Below, piece by piece: positions 27,277-36,621 of a stretch of 52,852 bases of DNA (position 1 is its first letter; each line of letters begins with the position of its first letter). The stretch is from assembly GCF_937123705.1 (NCBI RefSeq), contig NZ_CAKZKO010000023.1:1-52852 (forward strand). The letters are read 5' to 3'. The DNA comes from an uncultured Paraglaciecola sp. (GTDB lineage: Bacteria; Pseudomonadota; Gammaproteobacteria; Enterobacterales; Alteromonadaceae). The notes beneath the pieces are model-generated. The model saw only the letters and a list, made by a program, of their open reading frames with translations. It made no database searches and was not told the DNA's origin. The position numbers were made by a program, and so were the translations under genes.

Positions 27277-28548
27277 TTACCCTGCCGCCTGAAAATCACC
27301 AAAAAAGCCCATGCCAACAGTGACGTCTTGTATAATATGCAGTTGGTTAAAGCGGCTTTGTGGTGCTGAGTCTTTTTCAAGCATAAAACTTTGTTTATTT
27401 TGCTGGGGCATACCTTCATATTCGGCCACGATTTGGAATAACCACATTTCTGGCTCCCAAGGCAGGGCTTTTTCTGCTAAATAGTCCACGCCGCTAATGG
27501 CTTGAGGGCTGTCTATCACCTGCAAAAAGAAGTCTTCCACATCTTTGGCTAATTGCTTTTGTTCGGTAGCAACCAAATTTTGCAGCGCCATTGAAAAACC
27601 TTCAGTTTGCTTATCAGCCTGCAAATCTTGTTCAGGCTCTCTGGGTATGGCGCGGGCAAGTTCGGCTAAGGCGTAACTGTCTTGGGGCCTGTCTAAGGCG
27701 ATAAAGGCTTGCGCATGAATGCCATGGGCTTGATTAATTACAGCCGGTACTTGACTGCGGTTGGGATAATCACCTACTTGAAAACTAGGATGCTGGCGCA
27801 AAAAAGCGCTCATACGATTAATAAGCAAGGCTTTGTCTTGTTGTTGTCGAAAGCGCGACATCAATAAAACCAGGCGTTTTTGCACCTCTAACAAGGAGCC
27901 AGAATGCTCAGAAATACGGGCCTGCAGCTGACTCACCAGTAATTTTCTCAATGCACCATCGCTACCGGCAAGTTGAATAAGATCGTCAAAATTGATAATA
28001 CTAAAACCGTCGAGTATGCGCCTTAGTTGGCGCTGGGCTAATTCAATTTCTAATATCTTGTCATCTAAACTGCTCACAAAACCAAACTCGGTATTGAGTC
28101 TATGCCACAGGCTTTCAATGGCGTCGCCAAACTGCCCAGTCATATCTAACACGCGCTCACTGAGCAATTGCATTTGGTGTTCGCTGGCTCCGAAATCACC
28201 TTTTTGCCGGGCAGCTTGTAAGGATTGCACCCTAGTTTGAATTTGGTCGAGATGCTCGCCTACATCTGAGTTGATTTGCCGTTTACGCTCATCTTGGGTC
28301 AGGCTGGCTATGAGTTCGTTGACTATTGGGCGCAGGCTTAATGATTGTTCATCGGGGTAAAATAACACCCTGCTGTCGAGCAACTTTTGTAACCCTTGTT
28401 GGGAAAACTCAGACTCATCCACTTGGCCCTTTATATACCCTTGCATCAAGGCTTCGGCGTGTTTGCCGATAAGCTCTAAGCGCTCTTTGCCAAGTTCAAA
28501 CAGAGGGTTACTTTGAGCTGTGCTTTTTGGCGTTAATGGCTGACTCAA
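27277..28548 (-). CDS. MksF/JetA-like kleisin subunit
   Basis: A 423-residue soluble protein. Residues ~30-90 resemble a winged-helix domain (GYIKGQVDESEFSQQGLQKLL, FYPDEQSLSLRPIVNELI). A long helical middle with heptad-like segments follows (DQIQTRVQSLQAARQKGDFG, VLDMTGQFGDAIESLWHRL), then a C-terminal globular part. This layout is that of MukF/MksF/JetA kleisins, which link the two heads of the SMC ATPase. Its ATG overlaps the stop of the MksE-like gene by four bases. I recall homologues mis-annotated as phosphoenolpyruvate carboxylase; nothing in the sequence supports that enzyme. Assignment rests on layout and operon position rather than a sharp motif. Confidence 0.68.
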   Translation of the reverse strand: MSQPLTPKSTAQSNPLFELGKERLELIGKHAEALMQGYIKGQVDESEFSQQGLQKLLDSRVLFYPDEQSLSLRPIVNELIASLTQDERKRQINSDVGEHLDQIQTRVQSLQAARQKGDFGASEHQMQLLSERVLDMTGQFGDAIESLWHRLNTEFGFVSSLDDKILEIELAQRQLRRILDGFSIINFDDLIQLAGSDGALRKLLVSQLQARISEHSGSLLEVQKRLVLLMSRFRQQQDKALLINRMSAFLRQHPSFQVGDYPNRSQVPAVINQAHGIHAQAFIALDRPQDSYALAELARAIPREPEQDLQADKQTEGFSMALQNLVATEQKQLAKDVEDFFLQVIDSPQAISGVDYLAEKALPWEPEMWLFQIVAEYEGMPQQNKQSFMLEKDSAPQSRFNQLHIIQDVTVGMGFFGDFQAAG

Positions 28549-29168
28549 AACATCGCCTCTTGCTCGGGCGTGTTGTCGTCAAGGGGCAGATTTTCTTCGT
28601 CTTTGATAAAACGCACCAATTCAATCAATTGCTCAACTTTGCCAGTAACTATATAAAACAAACGGTCTTTGTGGGGCTGGTGTAAGTAACCTAACTCTTT
28701 GATACGTTTAAAGACTTGCTTGATCTGCATATCGGGCTTATCACTGCTGGATTTAAACAGCTTGTCGTGGGCCAGCTGAGTTAAACGCTGCAACAAAGAT
28801 TGGTTATCGACCACTTTAGACTCAAAGTCTTGCAACTTAATGGTGTCGCCTAAACTCAGTGCGCCATCTCGCCCCAGCGCTTCTTGCACCAGTTGCATCC
28901 ATTCCAACATAGGCAATAAAGACTGAACTGTTGCGGAAAATTGTTGGCTCAGATGCTGGCGGGCGTTTTGAGTTAAGTCGCAATAGGCCAGAAAATACAC
29001 AGTACCGTCATCGTTTTTCGTCACCCGCCTGTTTAAGGGCCGTAAAAAGTGATTAAAGTCGTTAACCAATTCTTCATTTTGCAACTTATGAAAACTATGT
29101 TCGTCGCTGATGGCACAAATATACTCACCTTCGAGTAGGCGTTCTAATAAGGGACCATGTTCTATCAT
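28545..29168 (-). CDS. MksE/JetB-like condensin accessory subunit
   Basis: A 207-residue protein with the style of MukE/MksE (DUF4194-type) subunits. The N-terminus LLERLLEGEYICAISDEHSF runs into HFLRPLNRRVTKNDDGTVYF. A helical middle and a C-terminal winged-helix-like segment follow (IKQVFKRIKELGYLHQPHKD, FYIVTGKVEQLIELV), then an acidic tail. MksE dimers bind the kleisin and DNA. The start overlaps the SMC gene stop by four bases, and its own stop overlaps the kleisin start by four bases, so stoichiometric coupled translation is expected. Confidence 0.7.
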   Translation of the reverse strand: MIEHGPLLERLLEGEYICAISDEHSFHKLQNEELVNDFNHFLRPLNRRVTKNDDGTVYFLAYCDLTQNARQHLSQQFSATVQSLLPMLEWMQLVQEALGRDGALSLGDTIKLQDFESKVVDNQSLLQRLTQLAHDKLFKSSSDKPDMQIKQVFKRIKELGYLHQPHKDRLFYIVTGKVEQLIELVRFIKDEENLPLDDNTPEQEAMF

Positions 29169-32100
29169 GCTTTCACCTGTGATGATTCGGCGTGTGAAGT
29201 GTTACCTTGCTGTAAACGCTGGGCAATGCGGCTGATTTTCGGCTCTATTTTTTCTAACTGTTGTTTTTGTTTGTCAATCAAGTATCTATGTTTAAACAAC
29301 ATCAACACATCTGATTCGGGGTTAGGAAATGCCCCCAATATGTGAATATGATTGGTGCCACAGGCTTTAAATAATTTTTCTACGTTGTGATAAGCCAAAG
29401 TGCCAATCTCATCAATGGGCCAATGAATATGGATTTCGGCTTGATTACGTAACAAACGGGTAAAGGCCAATAAAAACTTACACAAAATCAAATAGGCCAT
29501 GCCATGGCTAGAGGACTCAAGCAGTTGGCGATCGTTTTTGATCACCAAGTCTGAGCCGCCTTCATTTAGATGTAGCTCCAAGCGTAACAAAGACTCAATG
29601 CTGTAGTTGGCATCATTAGGTAACACTTCAACCACATCGGCAAGGTTATCTAAATAGGCCTCGCTTGGCAGAAAATCTTCCGATGATTGCCATTTATTGT
29701 ATTGCTGGGCAAAACGCTTAAGTGGTGTCCAAAAGTTAAGTTCGTCTACTGTTGAGATAATTTTCACTTCGGAGCGAGCGATGCCATCTAGGGTTAAGTC
29801 GTCGGATACTTCATCGGTTAAACGTTTACTTTGCTGGGCGATTTTACGGTTAATATCACTAAATACCGTAAAGAATTTATTTAAGTCGCCGCCTATGGTT
29901 TCGCCCTGTTCCACAATCTGCCGTTGACGGGACTCCAAAATACTCAACAAGCGCTGCAAGATAGGTAGGCGTTCACGAACGTTGGCATCTTCATCTAATA
30001 CAGCAAAGGCTTGGTGCATAGTATCTAAAAAGTCTTTGCCGGCATCTTTGCCTAAGGTGGCTTCAAACTCAGTTAACGACTCTTTGAGTTTTTTCTCACC
30101 ACGGTTGCGGCTTTCTAACGCTTGGGTACAACGGTTAATGCGTTCGGCCTGATCCCCAAGATTGATATCTTGTTGCTCGGATGCACTAAAATAAAACCGG
30201 ATATGCCCAAGTTGCCGCACCATAGGTTCGATTTCTGTTATTAAAGAGCCAAAACTACTTAGGCTTTTTTCAATTTCTGTCAACGCTTTGGATAATTCTC
30301 CGCGTTTTGCTTGGTATTGGCTACGTAAGCTGCTTTGTTGCTGCTGCAATTGCTGGGCGAGGGCTTTTAATTCGGCTTCTTGCTCCAGCAATTCTGGGCG
30401 TTGTTGTAACCAGTCGGTTTGCATAAAACTTTTATATTCGTTTAGCTCATCACGCCTGGCGCTAATGGACTGCAGCTGGTTTTTTAATGTTTCAATGCGC
30501 TGTTTAAGCGCTCGCAAGGTATTAGGATCAATATCCTTGTTGGCTAATTCTTGATTAAAGGCGTCTTCAAGTTGCTTAATTTGTTCACGGTTTTGCTGGC
30601 GTTTATTTTCAACTTGTTGCTCTAGTTCGTTGATTTGATCATCCAATACCGCCAGCTCGCCTTGCCAGCCAGACTTAAATTCAAGCAGTTGTTCTTCAAA
30701 ATCAGACTTTAATAGATCAATCGCACTTTGTTTCTGCAACAGTATTTGCTGCTTTTCATCTAAGTATTGTTGCAGCGCTTGCTTAGCTTGCTGCTTGCGT
30801 TTATCCAGTGATATTTTCAGTTCATCGGTAAAACGTAATTTGGCACTTTGCGCGTAGCTTACCTCTTGTTCGGCTTGCTCGAAAGTACGGTTTAACTCGG
30901 TGACCTTTTCTCGCTGACACTCGGCATTTTTATGGCATTCATCCAATTCGGCTTCGGCTTGTTTTTGCTGTTTTTCGGCGGCCAATAAATGCTTTTTAGC
31001 TTGCTCTAAAGACAAAGTTAAGGCGGTTTCATCTTGGGCGTAGTCTGGCGCATCAATGACACTTAAATCGAGTTGCACACCAAGCAGATTGTTGCTTGAC
31101 TCATGGTCGTTGTTGTCCATAAGTTGCGGGGCTAAATCTTTACGATCGAGCAAAGGCTGGTCTATTAACTTACCTATACTTTGCTCCCAGCCAAGTTTAT
31201 TGTCGCGTAGAAACTGCCGTAGGCTGTCTTTTTCGGGTGCAAATTGCTTGTTTAGTTGTTGCAAACGCTCTTTGGCTTGGCGGCTGGTTTGGCGGGCTTT
31301 ATGTAAGTTTTGGTCTGCTTCTTGACGGGTATTTTTAAGCTGTTGCAAGCTGGTTTCGCCTTGCTTTTTAGCTTTCGAACTTTGTTGCCAAGCCCGCTGG
31401 GCAAGCTCTAACCGCTTATCGGCAAGGGCACCACTTTCTAACTCTTGTTCGCTGGGTACGGCTTGGTTTGCTTGGTGCTCTTGGCGCACTATGTTGCGTT
31501 CGGTATCCAGTAGTTGCTGGTCAAACTCTTGGGCTTGGGATTCTTTGCGCTGCTCAAACTGGGCTCGTAAGTTGTCTTCTTTTTCGCTGTGAGTCAGGCG
31601 TATAGCTTCTTTTTTGTCGGCCATGCTCTTAACTTGTTGCTGATTTTTGCGAGACAAACGCTCTAATGACTCAGACAGTTTAAATTTTTGCTGATCAAGC
31701 TGACTCTGCAAATCTTTATGCTGCTCTATTAGCAGGTTATATTGCTCTAAATTTTGTTCGTATTCTTCCCGTTTTAGGGGCAGCGCATCCATATCTTTTT
31801 GCAGTTGTTCTACATCAGAGTCTTGATATTTTTCGTATTGCTGCTGAATATGATCTAACCTTGACGACTTGGCTTTAAGGTTTTCTGTGGTTTCGCTAAT
31901 GCGGCTATTTAGTGTGCCTTCAGCCTGTTCAAAAGTGTCTTTTTCGCTGCTTTGTTGCTGCTTAATTTTACTGCGCTGTTCTTGGGTATCTGCTTTTTGG
32001 GTTGTCAGGGTCTGTAAGTCTTTTTCTAACACAGGTTTGAGTTGCAACAACTGGTTTTCGATTAAGTTAAGTTGCTCGGTTTGCCCTTGAATATTTTGAT

Positions 32101-32854
32101 ATTCGTTTTGCATCGACTGCAAACGCATAGTTTGGCGCATTTGGGTGATCCATTCTCGCGCCTTGGTATTTTTTACTGTGGTGGTAGGTTGCACTAACCC
32201 TTCTTCTTCAAAAATAGCGGCAAGCATAGTGCGCAAGGTATCCATCTTGCCTTCTTTGGCATGCACCGCACTGACTAATTTTTCCATGTGCCTAATGCGA
32301 TGTTGGCTCGACACTAAGCTGTAACGACTGGCAAGTTGTTTTAATTTAGTGCTATCACGCCCTGCCCCTCGGCCTACGCTGACATCATTTTGTATAATGT
32401 TGCGAAACTCACTGGTGGCTTGAATTTTATGTGAAAACTCAATGCCCAACTGCCTAAGCTGTTTAATCCATTGTTCAGGCAACATGGCTTGCACATTACC
32501 CGCTTCGATATCGACTAATACTTGCTCTCTATGATAAAGCGCTTCTACAAAGCGATATTGCACGCCCTCGTTACCTTTACGGGTAAGCACAACTTGGCAG
32601 TGCTGGCCGTTTTCTGTTTGATATTCGTAAATCAAATAGCTATTAGCGTGGGGCAGATAAAATTCATCAAATTTTTTGCGAGTTTTAGGCACCACTTTAC
32701 TAGGTAGCTCGCCATAAAAAACTGGGATCAAGCGTTGTAAAGTAGTTTTACCCGAGGCATTGGTGCCGCAAATATTACTGTGGCCCGAGACATCAAGTTC
32801 AACAAAACCAGGAAGGTGACAATTAATCAGAATAATGCGGAGTAACCCAGGCAT
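29165..32854 (-). CDS. SMC/MukB-like ATPase (MksB/JetC-like)
   Basis: A 1229-residue ABC-type ATPase. The N-terminal head begins MPGLLRIILINCHLPGFVEL and has Walker A GTNASGKTT at residues 30-38, then YGELPSKVVPKTRKKFDEFY. Residues ~230 to ~1000 are almost all Gln/Glu/Lys/Leu coiled coil with a less regular hinge-like part near 560-620. The C-terminal head has a signature-like LLESSSHGMAYLILCKFLL and Walker B HIHWPIDEIGTLAY, then ILGAFPNPES. This is the architecture of SMC-like condensin ATPases that load on DNA with kleisin and MksE. The N-terminal sequence differs from the usual JetC start, hence the diverged-type label; Pfam DUF3584 is a possible match. The ATG follows AAAGGACAGTT, a good ribosome-binding site. 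It is the first gene of the operon. Confidence 0.78.
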   Translation of the reverse strand: MPGLLRIILINCHLPGFVELDVSGHSNICGTNASGKTTLQRLIPVFYGELPSKVVPKTRKKFDEFYLPHANSYLIYEYQTENGQHCQVVLTRKGNEGVQYRFVEALYHREQVLVDIEAGNVQAMLPEQWIKQLRQLGIEFSHKIQATSEFRNIIQNDVSVGRGAGRDSTKLKQLASRYSLVSSQHRIRHMEKLVSAVHAKEGKMDTLRTMLAAIFEEEGLVQPTTTVKNTKAREWITQMRQTMRLQSMQNEYQNIQGQTEQLNLIENQLLQLKPVLEKDLQTLTTQKADTQEQRSKIKQQQSSEKDTFEQAEGTLNSRISETTENLKAKSSRLDHIQQQYEKYQDSDVEQLQKDMDALPLKREEYEQNLEQYNLLIEQHKDLQSQLDQQKFKLSESLERLSRKNQQQVKSMADKKEAIRLTHSEKEDNLRAQFEQRKESQAQEFDQQLLDTERNIVRQEHQANQAVPSEQELESGALADKRLELAQRAWQQSSKAKKQGETSLQQLKNTRQEADQNLHKARQTSRQAKERLQQLNKQFAPEKDSLRQFLRDNKLGWEQSIGKLIDQPLLDRKDLAPQLMDNNDHESSNNLLGVQLDLSVIDAPDYAQDETALTLSLEQAKKHLLAAEKQQKQAEAELDECHKNAECQREKVTELNRTFEQAEQEVSYAQSAKLRFTDELKISLDKRKQQAKQALQQYLDEKQQILLQKQSAIDLLKSDFEEQLLEFKSGWQGELAVLDDQINELEQQVENKRQQNREQIKQLEDAFNQELANKDIDPNTLRALKQRIETLKNQLQSISARRDELNEYKSFMQTDWLQQRPELLEQEAELKALAQQLQQQQSSLRSQYQAKRGELSKALTEIEKSLSSFGSLITEIEPMVRQLGHIRFYFSASEQQDINLGDQAERINRCTQALESRNRGEKKLKESLTEFEATLGKDAGKDFLDTMHQAFAVLDEDANVRERLPILQRLLSILESRQRQIVEQGETIGGDLNKFFTVFSDINRKIAQQSKRLTDEVSDDLTLDGIARSEVKIISTVDELNFWTPLKRFAQQYNKWQSSEDFLPSEAYLDNLADVVEVLPNDANYSIESLLRLELHLNEGGSDLVIKNDRQLLESSSHGMAYLILCKFLLAFTRLLRNQAEIHIHWPIDEIGTLAYHNVEKLFKACGTNHIHILGAFPNPESDVLMLFKHRYLIDKQKQQLEKIEPKISRIAQRLQQGNTSHAESSQVKA

Positions 32855-33085
32855 AACTGTCCTTTTAAAGGGGGAAATAGAATTTCAGAAAATCAATATA
32901 CCCTATAAATAAGGGCGCTTTATAGCAGAAGCAAGCTCTGGCAGGTGCTTTTTCATAAAAACGAAAACAATAAGGCTGCGCATGATTAAATTCCAGTAAA
33001 CACTTAACATCAATAAAAAACGGGGTACTATCTTAGTGTTGCAGTCTCAAGAAACTGAAAACAAGGTTTAATTGCTTATTCATCT

Positions 33086-35239
33086 ATGAAAAGGGCGAAA
33101 ATCAACGTGTCAAAAATTTTAGCCGAAATCAATCGACGTCATGTTATTCAAACCTTTATTCCTTATTTAGGGTTTGTGTGGTTGTTATTACAGATAGTGT
33201 CTGTTGTCGCCCCCATGCTGCATTGGCATCCACTGGTGAGCACATTTTTTGCCGTGGTACTTTTTGCGGGTATCCCAGTTATGTTGTATTTGTCTTGGTA
33301 CTTTGACTTTACCTTGCAAGGATTAGTCCCTATTGCAGACAAAGAGAGCGGTGAAACAAGAGCATTTGGCTTAGTGCGATGGACTGTTCTGATTTTGATT
33401 TCATTGGGCTCTGGAAGTTTTGGTTATCAATATTTTCACGAAGTAAAAGTTGAATTAGCCAAAACCCAAGATGGACTAAAGCAAAATATCAAGGCAAATT
33501 CTATTGCGGTATTACCCTTTAAAGATAACAGCCCGGATCAAGACCAAGGATTTTTAGCTCAAGGACTAGCCGAAGAAATTACGAGTTTATTGGGGCGTAT
33601 CGACGGCCTTAAAGTCTCAGCATCGAGTTCAACGTCGATATTAAGTGAAAAAGGCCTTGATGCCGTTACTATAGCCCGCCGCTTAGCGGTACAAACTATC
33701 TTAACCGGCAGCGTGCGCAAGACCGGGGATCAGCTAAAAGTCATAGTCGAATTGATTAATGCAGAAGATGGTGCAGTGTTGTGGACAGAAAGCTTTGCCC
33801 GCAAGTTTGAAGATATTTTTTCAGTTGAAACAGAAATCGCCCGCTCTACCGTAAACCTGCTACAAGATACCTATATTGAATCGGGCACCCTTACGAATCC
33901 CGCTGCAAGTAAAAGTGTTGATGCTTACGTTTTATATTTAAAAGGACGTGAGCAATATCGCCAACAAACCACCGAATCCATGAAACAAGCCCGTAAGCTC
34001 TTTGAACAGGCTTTAGGGCTTGACCCTGAGTATGCACAGGCTTATGTGGCCTTAGCAGATACTATTGTTTTATTAGCCGAAGGACCCGAGCGTTTTGGTG
34101 TGCTAAAAGTGGACATTGCTGCGACGCTTGCCAAGCAGCATTTAGATAAAGCCATTGTTAGACAACCAGAGTTACCCATGGCATTTGCTTTGTATGGCTA
34201 TATTCCGTTTATGTTGAATAACCCAGCGGAGTCACTTACTTTTTTTGATAAGGCCATAACGCTCAACCCTAATCTGGCTATCGCTAGAGTTTGGAAATCC
34301 TTGGCTTTGAAAGATTTGCAAAGACATGATGAATCACTACAGGAGCTTAAATTAGCTTTTCAGATAGACCCGCTTTCTTTGGCAATCATCCACAATCTTG
34401 GCTTTAAATATTCAGAGCGGCGCAACTTTACTAAGGCCAACCAGTTTTTCGAAAAGCTGGTGCAAGAATATCCCGAGTCGCCTCTGGGGTACGTGGGGCT
34501 TGCTGATGTTGCATATAGCAAAGGTGACTATGTTTCGAGCTTAAAATATTGGCGGCTATCTGCTGAAATGTCTCCCGAAAACGAAGTGTTCAAAGAGAAG
34601 GTATTAGCCTGTTTGCTCGCATTAAAAATGCCAGAGCAATTTAAGCGTTTTATGACAGACGCCACCTATAAAACAACGCTATTGTTACTCGAGCAAAAAT
34701 ATCAAAAATTATTTGATGAAATGCATTTTCAGATGAGTGCAGCGCCTGATGATCCTTGGTTAAAGTTTGAAGCCGCTATTTATTATATGCAAACAGGAAA
34801 TAGCAACCAAGCAATAGAGTTGTTAATACAAGCTGACCACTTAATACCCGAAAGCGATAAGTTTGATATGCCCTACTGTAGCCCGGCAATAGAAATCGCT
34901 TGGGCTTACAAAAAAAAGAACCTGATACCGCAAGCAAATAAGCTAATTGATGAATGTGATTTGAAGTTTCAACAAAGCGTACAAAGCGCTATTAAACAAA
35001 GTGAAATCAATTATTTGGGTGCGCGAATTTACGCACTAAAAAGTAATGTTCCCGAATCATTACAACAATTTTCAATTGCTATTGAACATGGTTGGCGAGA
35101 CTGGTGGACTGAAAAGGATCCTCTATTGTCTACTATTGCAGATTCTCCTGAATTTCAAAAACAAGTGGCTATTATCAATAGTGATTTAACCAGCCAAAGA
35201 AAAAAGGCATTAACTCTATTTAACCTGAACTCGGAATAA
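33086..35239 (+). CDS. membrane-anchored TolB/FlgO-like and TPR protein
   Basis: A 717-residue protein. Three transmembrane helices (about residues 23-44, 51-72 and 97-115) carry a short cytoplasmic N-terminus with a KINVSKILAEINRRHV segment. From about 140 there is a TolB-N/FlgO-type domain (SIAVLPFKDNSPDQDQGFLA, ILTGSVRKTGDQLKVIVELI, DGAVLWTESFARKFEDIFSV). From about 280 TPR-like repeats follow (AYVLYLKGREQYRQQTTESM, GLDPEYAQAYVALADTIVLL). The same core is common behind adenylate cyclase or CadC-like DNA-binding domains; here the regulatory output domain is absent. It is divergent from the condensin-like operon, separated by 231 bases. No biochemical role can be given. Confidence 0.8.
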   Translation: MKRAKINVSKILAEINRRHVIQTFIPYLGFVWLLLQIVSVVAPMLHWHPLVSTFFAVVLFAGIPVMLYLSWYFDFTLQGLVPIADKESGETRAFGLVRWTVLILISLGSGSFGYQYFHEVKVELAKTQDGLKQNIKANSIAVLPFKDNSPDQDQGFLAQGLAEEITSLLGRIDGLKVSASSSTSILSEKGLDAVTIARRLAVQTILTGSVRKTGDQLKVIVELINAEDGAVLWTESFARKFEDIFSVETEIARSTVNLLQDTYIESGTLTNPAASKSVDAYVLYLKGREQYRQQTTESMKQARKLFEQALGLDPEYAQAYVALADTIVLLAEGPERFGVLKVDIAATLAKQHLDKAIVRQPELPMAFALYGYIPFMLNNPAESLTFFDKAITLNPNLAIARVWKSLALKDLQRHDESLQELKLAFQIDPLSLAIIHNLGFKYSERRNFTKANQFFEKLVQEYPESPLGYVGLADVAYSKGDYVSSLKYWRLSAEMSPENEVFKEKVLACLLALKMPEQFKRFMTDATYKTTLLLLEQKYQKLFDEMHFQMSAAPDDPWLKFEAAIYYMQTGNSNQAIELLIQADHLIPESDKFDMPYCSPAIEIAWAYKKKNLIPQANKLIDECDLKFQQSVQSAIKQSEINYLGARIYALKSNVPESLQQFSIAIEHGWRDWWTEKDPLLSTIADSPEFQKQVAIINSDLTSQRKKALTLFNLNSE

Positions 35240-35320
35240 GAAATGTCGACAACTTTTAATTTTTGTTGATATTTCAAATGGTTATGCAACATTGATGAGA
35301 TATGATTGCTTAATTTAAGG

Positions 35321-35425
35321 GTAAGTAGCGACATTTTTATTCATATCGAGGCGTTCATTATGTTGTTTAGTCATTCTAAACTCATGATGAACAACGAAGA
35401 TAGGGGTAAAAATAGCGCTACTTAC
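35321..35425. repeat. 105-bp imperfect palindrome
   Basis: GTAAGTAGCG at 35321-35330 is matched by CGCTACTTAC at 35416-35425. Inward, the arms keep pairing through the A/T tract and CATATC/GATAGG, and further in GTTCATTATG and AGTTTAG-type parts also match. The whole stretch could fold into one long interrupted hairpin or cruciform. It lies in the gap between the TPR gene and a convergent gene. Confidence 0.7.
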
Positions 35426-35489
35426 AGGCGTTTCTTGTCCCGAGCTCAGGTTATTTAAGAATTAACGCCTTTATATAAAATATTCTGAT

Positions 35490-36362
35490 TCACTTGAATG
35501 CGTTTTGGCACTTTCTACGGCGATAAAATATTAACAACATGGCACTAACGCATAAAGAAACAGAGTTGGGCGAATCAACCACAATACGAAATGTTTCAGA
35601 AAAATCAGCACTAAAACTTAGAGTATCGCTGGCATTTAACCCACTGGAAACAAAACAAAAGTCATCTGGGCCTGCTGTGGGAACACAATCAACATTTAAA
35701 CCAGAGTTTTCATCTTGATAGTGAAAAAATGTCTTATTGGGGCCTGAAAACATCTCTACAGATACTGTGATCTTGTACTCACCTGGCCCTAAGTTTGCTG
35801 GGCGCTGGGCATCTAAAATGACCATGCCAGTGTTTGTTTCACCGCCATCTTCCAATACTGTGCCTCCACTAGTATCAACATAGGTATCATTGCCAGATAT
35901 ATCCCATCTATCACCACTATCATTAGTAATAGTAAACACTACCTCGTAGTCAAAAGCGTTTTCTAAATACAATGGAAAATCACCATATACAAATAAACGT
36001 TCGTTTTCTGTGAATTCCCAAGTACAGCCACCCCAGTCTGGTAAAAACTCTGGAGGCACCCCTTCGTACGTATCGTAAGTATATTCTTCAGCACAACCAT
36101 CAAAAGGCACCACTAAAAGATCATATTTGCCCGATGTGGTGCTTTTTCTAGGTGAAGCACTGAAGGCGTCATTGTAGGTATAGCCGTCTAACGTGGGGGA
36201 GCCGTTTGGATTAAGCACCACCCAAGAATCATCAATTAGGTAATAACTGTTTGGGGATGTTGATGTTTCTGAACCTCGGCCGCCCCCTCTTATTAGTTTT
36301 GCCTGAGTAACAAATGACGTTACCAAACAACATACAATTAATATTTTAAAAAATTTATTCAT
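35490..36362 (-). CDS. secreted protein with PEP-CTERM-like C-terminal tail
   Basis: The ATG at 36362 (MNKFFKILIVCCLVTSFVTQ) is preceded by AGGGAA at seven bases; an upstream ATG at 36377 lacks a site. The 290-residue product has a signal peptide ending near TQA, an acidic Gly/Ser/Asp/Tyr-rich beta-type mature region, and a C-terminus reading VDSPNSVSLCVSAMLLIFYRRRK plus a short tail. That ending has the three-part form of a PEP-CTERM sorting signal (short motif, hydrophobic helix, arginines), with the usual Pro-Glu-Pro replaced by DSPNS. Such tails are cut by exosortases; none is encoded in this window. I do not recognise the mature domain. Confidence 0.65.
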   Translation of the reverse strand: MNKFFKILIVCCLVTSFVTQAKLIRGGGRGSETSTSPNSYYLIDDSWVVLNPNGSPTLDGYTYNDAFSASPRKSTTSGKYDLLVVPFDGCAEEYTYDTYEGVPPEFLPDWGGCTWEFTENERLFVYGDFPLYLENAFDYEVVFTITNDSGDRWDISGNDTYVDTSGGTVLEDGGETNTGMVILDAQRPANLGPGEYKITVSVEMFSGPNKTFFHYQDENSGLNVDCVPTAGPDDFCFVSSGLNASDTLSFSADFSETFRIVVDSPNSVSLCVSAMLLIFYRRRKCQNAFK

Positions 36363-36621
36363 AATAGTTCCCTGCAAATGTACCCTAAAATATAGGTAGC
36401 TATCTCGTTAGGAAAACAGGCCATATGGCCACTTATTGAGACTAAGTTTCAACCTATTAAGTTATGATCACCTTTGACTTTAGCACTGCTATTTACTTTT
36501 TATCCACAAATTGTTATTTAATTTCTAGTTTGATTCACTCAAACCAAACAACACTCGTGTATACCTCATAAAATTTGTCTGCCAGAATGGAGATAATAGC
36601 GACTAGATAAGAGTCATTTAC

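Noticed and set aside
27277..28548. Phosphoenolpyruvate carboxylase annotation
   Set aside because: I recall this label for homologues, but 423 residues without any catalytic motif of that ~900-residue enzyme, inside a condensin-like operon, do not support it.
35426..35470. AGGCGTT...AACGCCT hairpin as terminator
   Set aside because: The 7-bp stem has a loop of about 31 bases and no T-tract directly after it, so it is weak.
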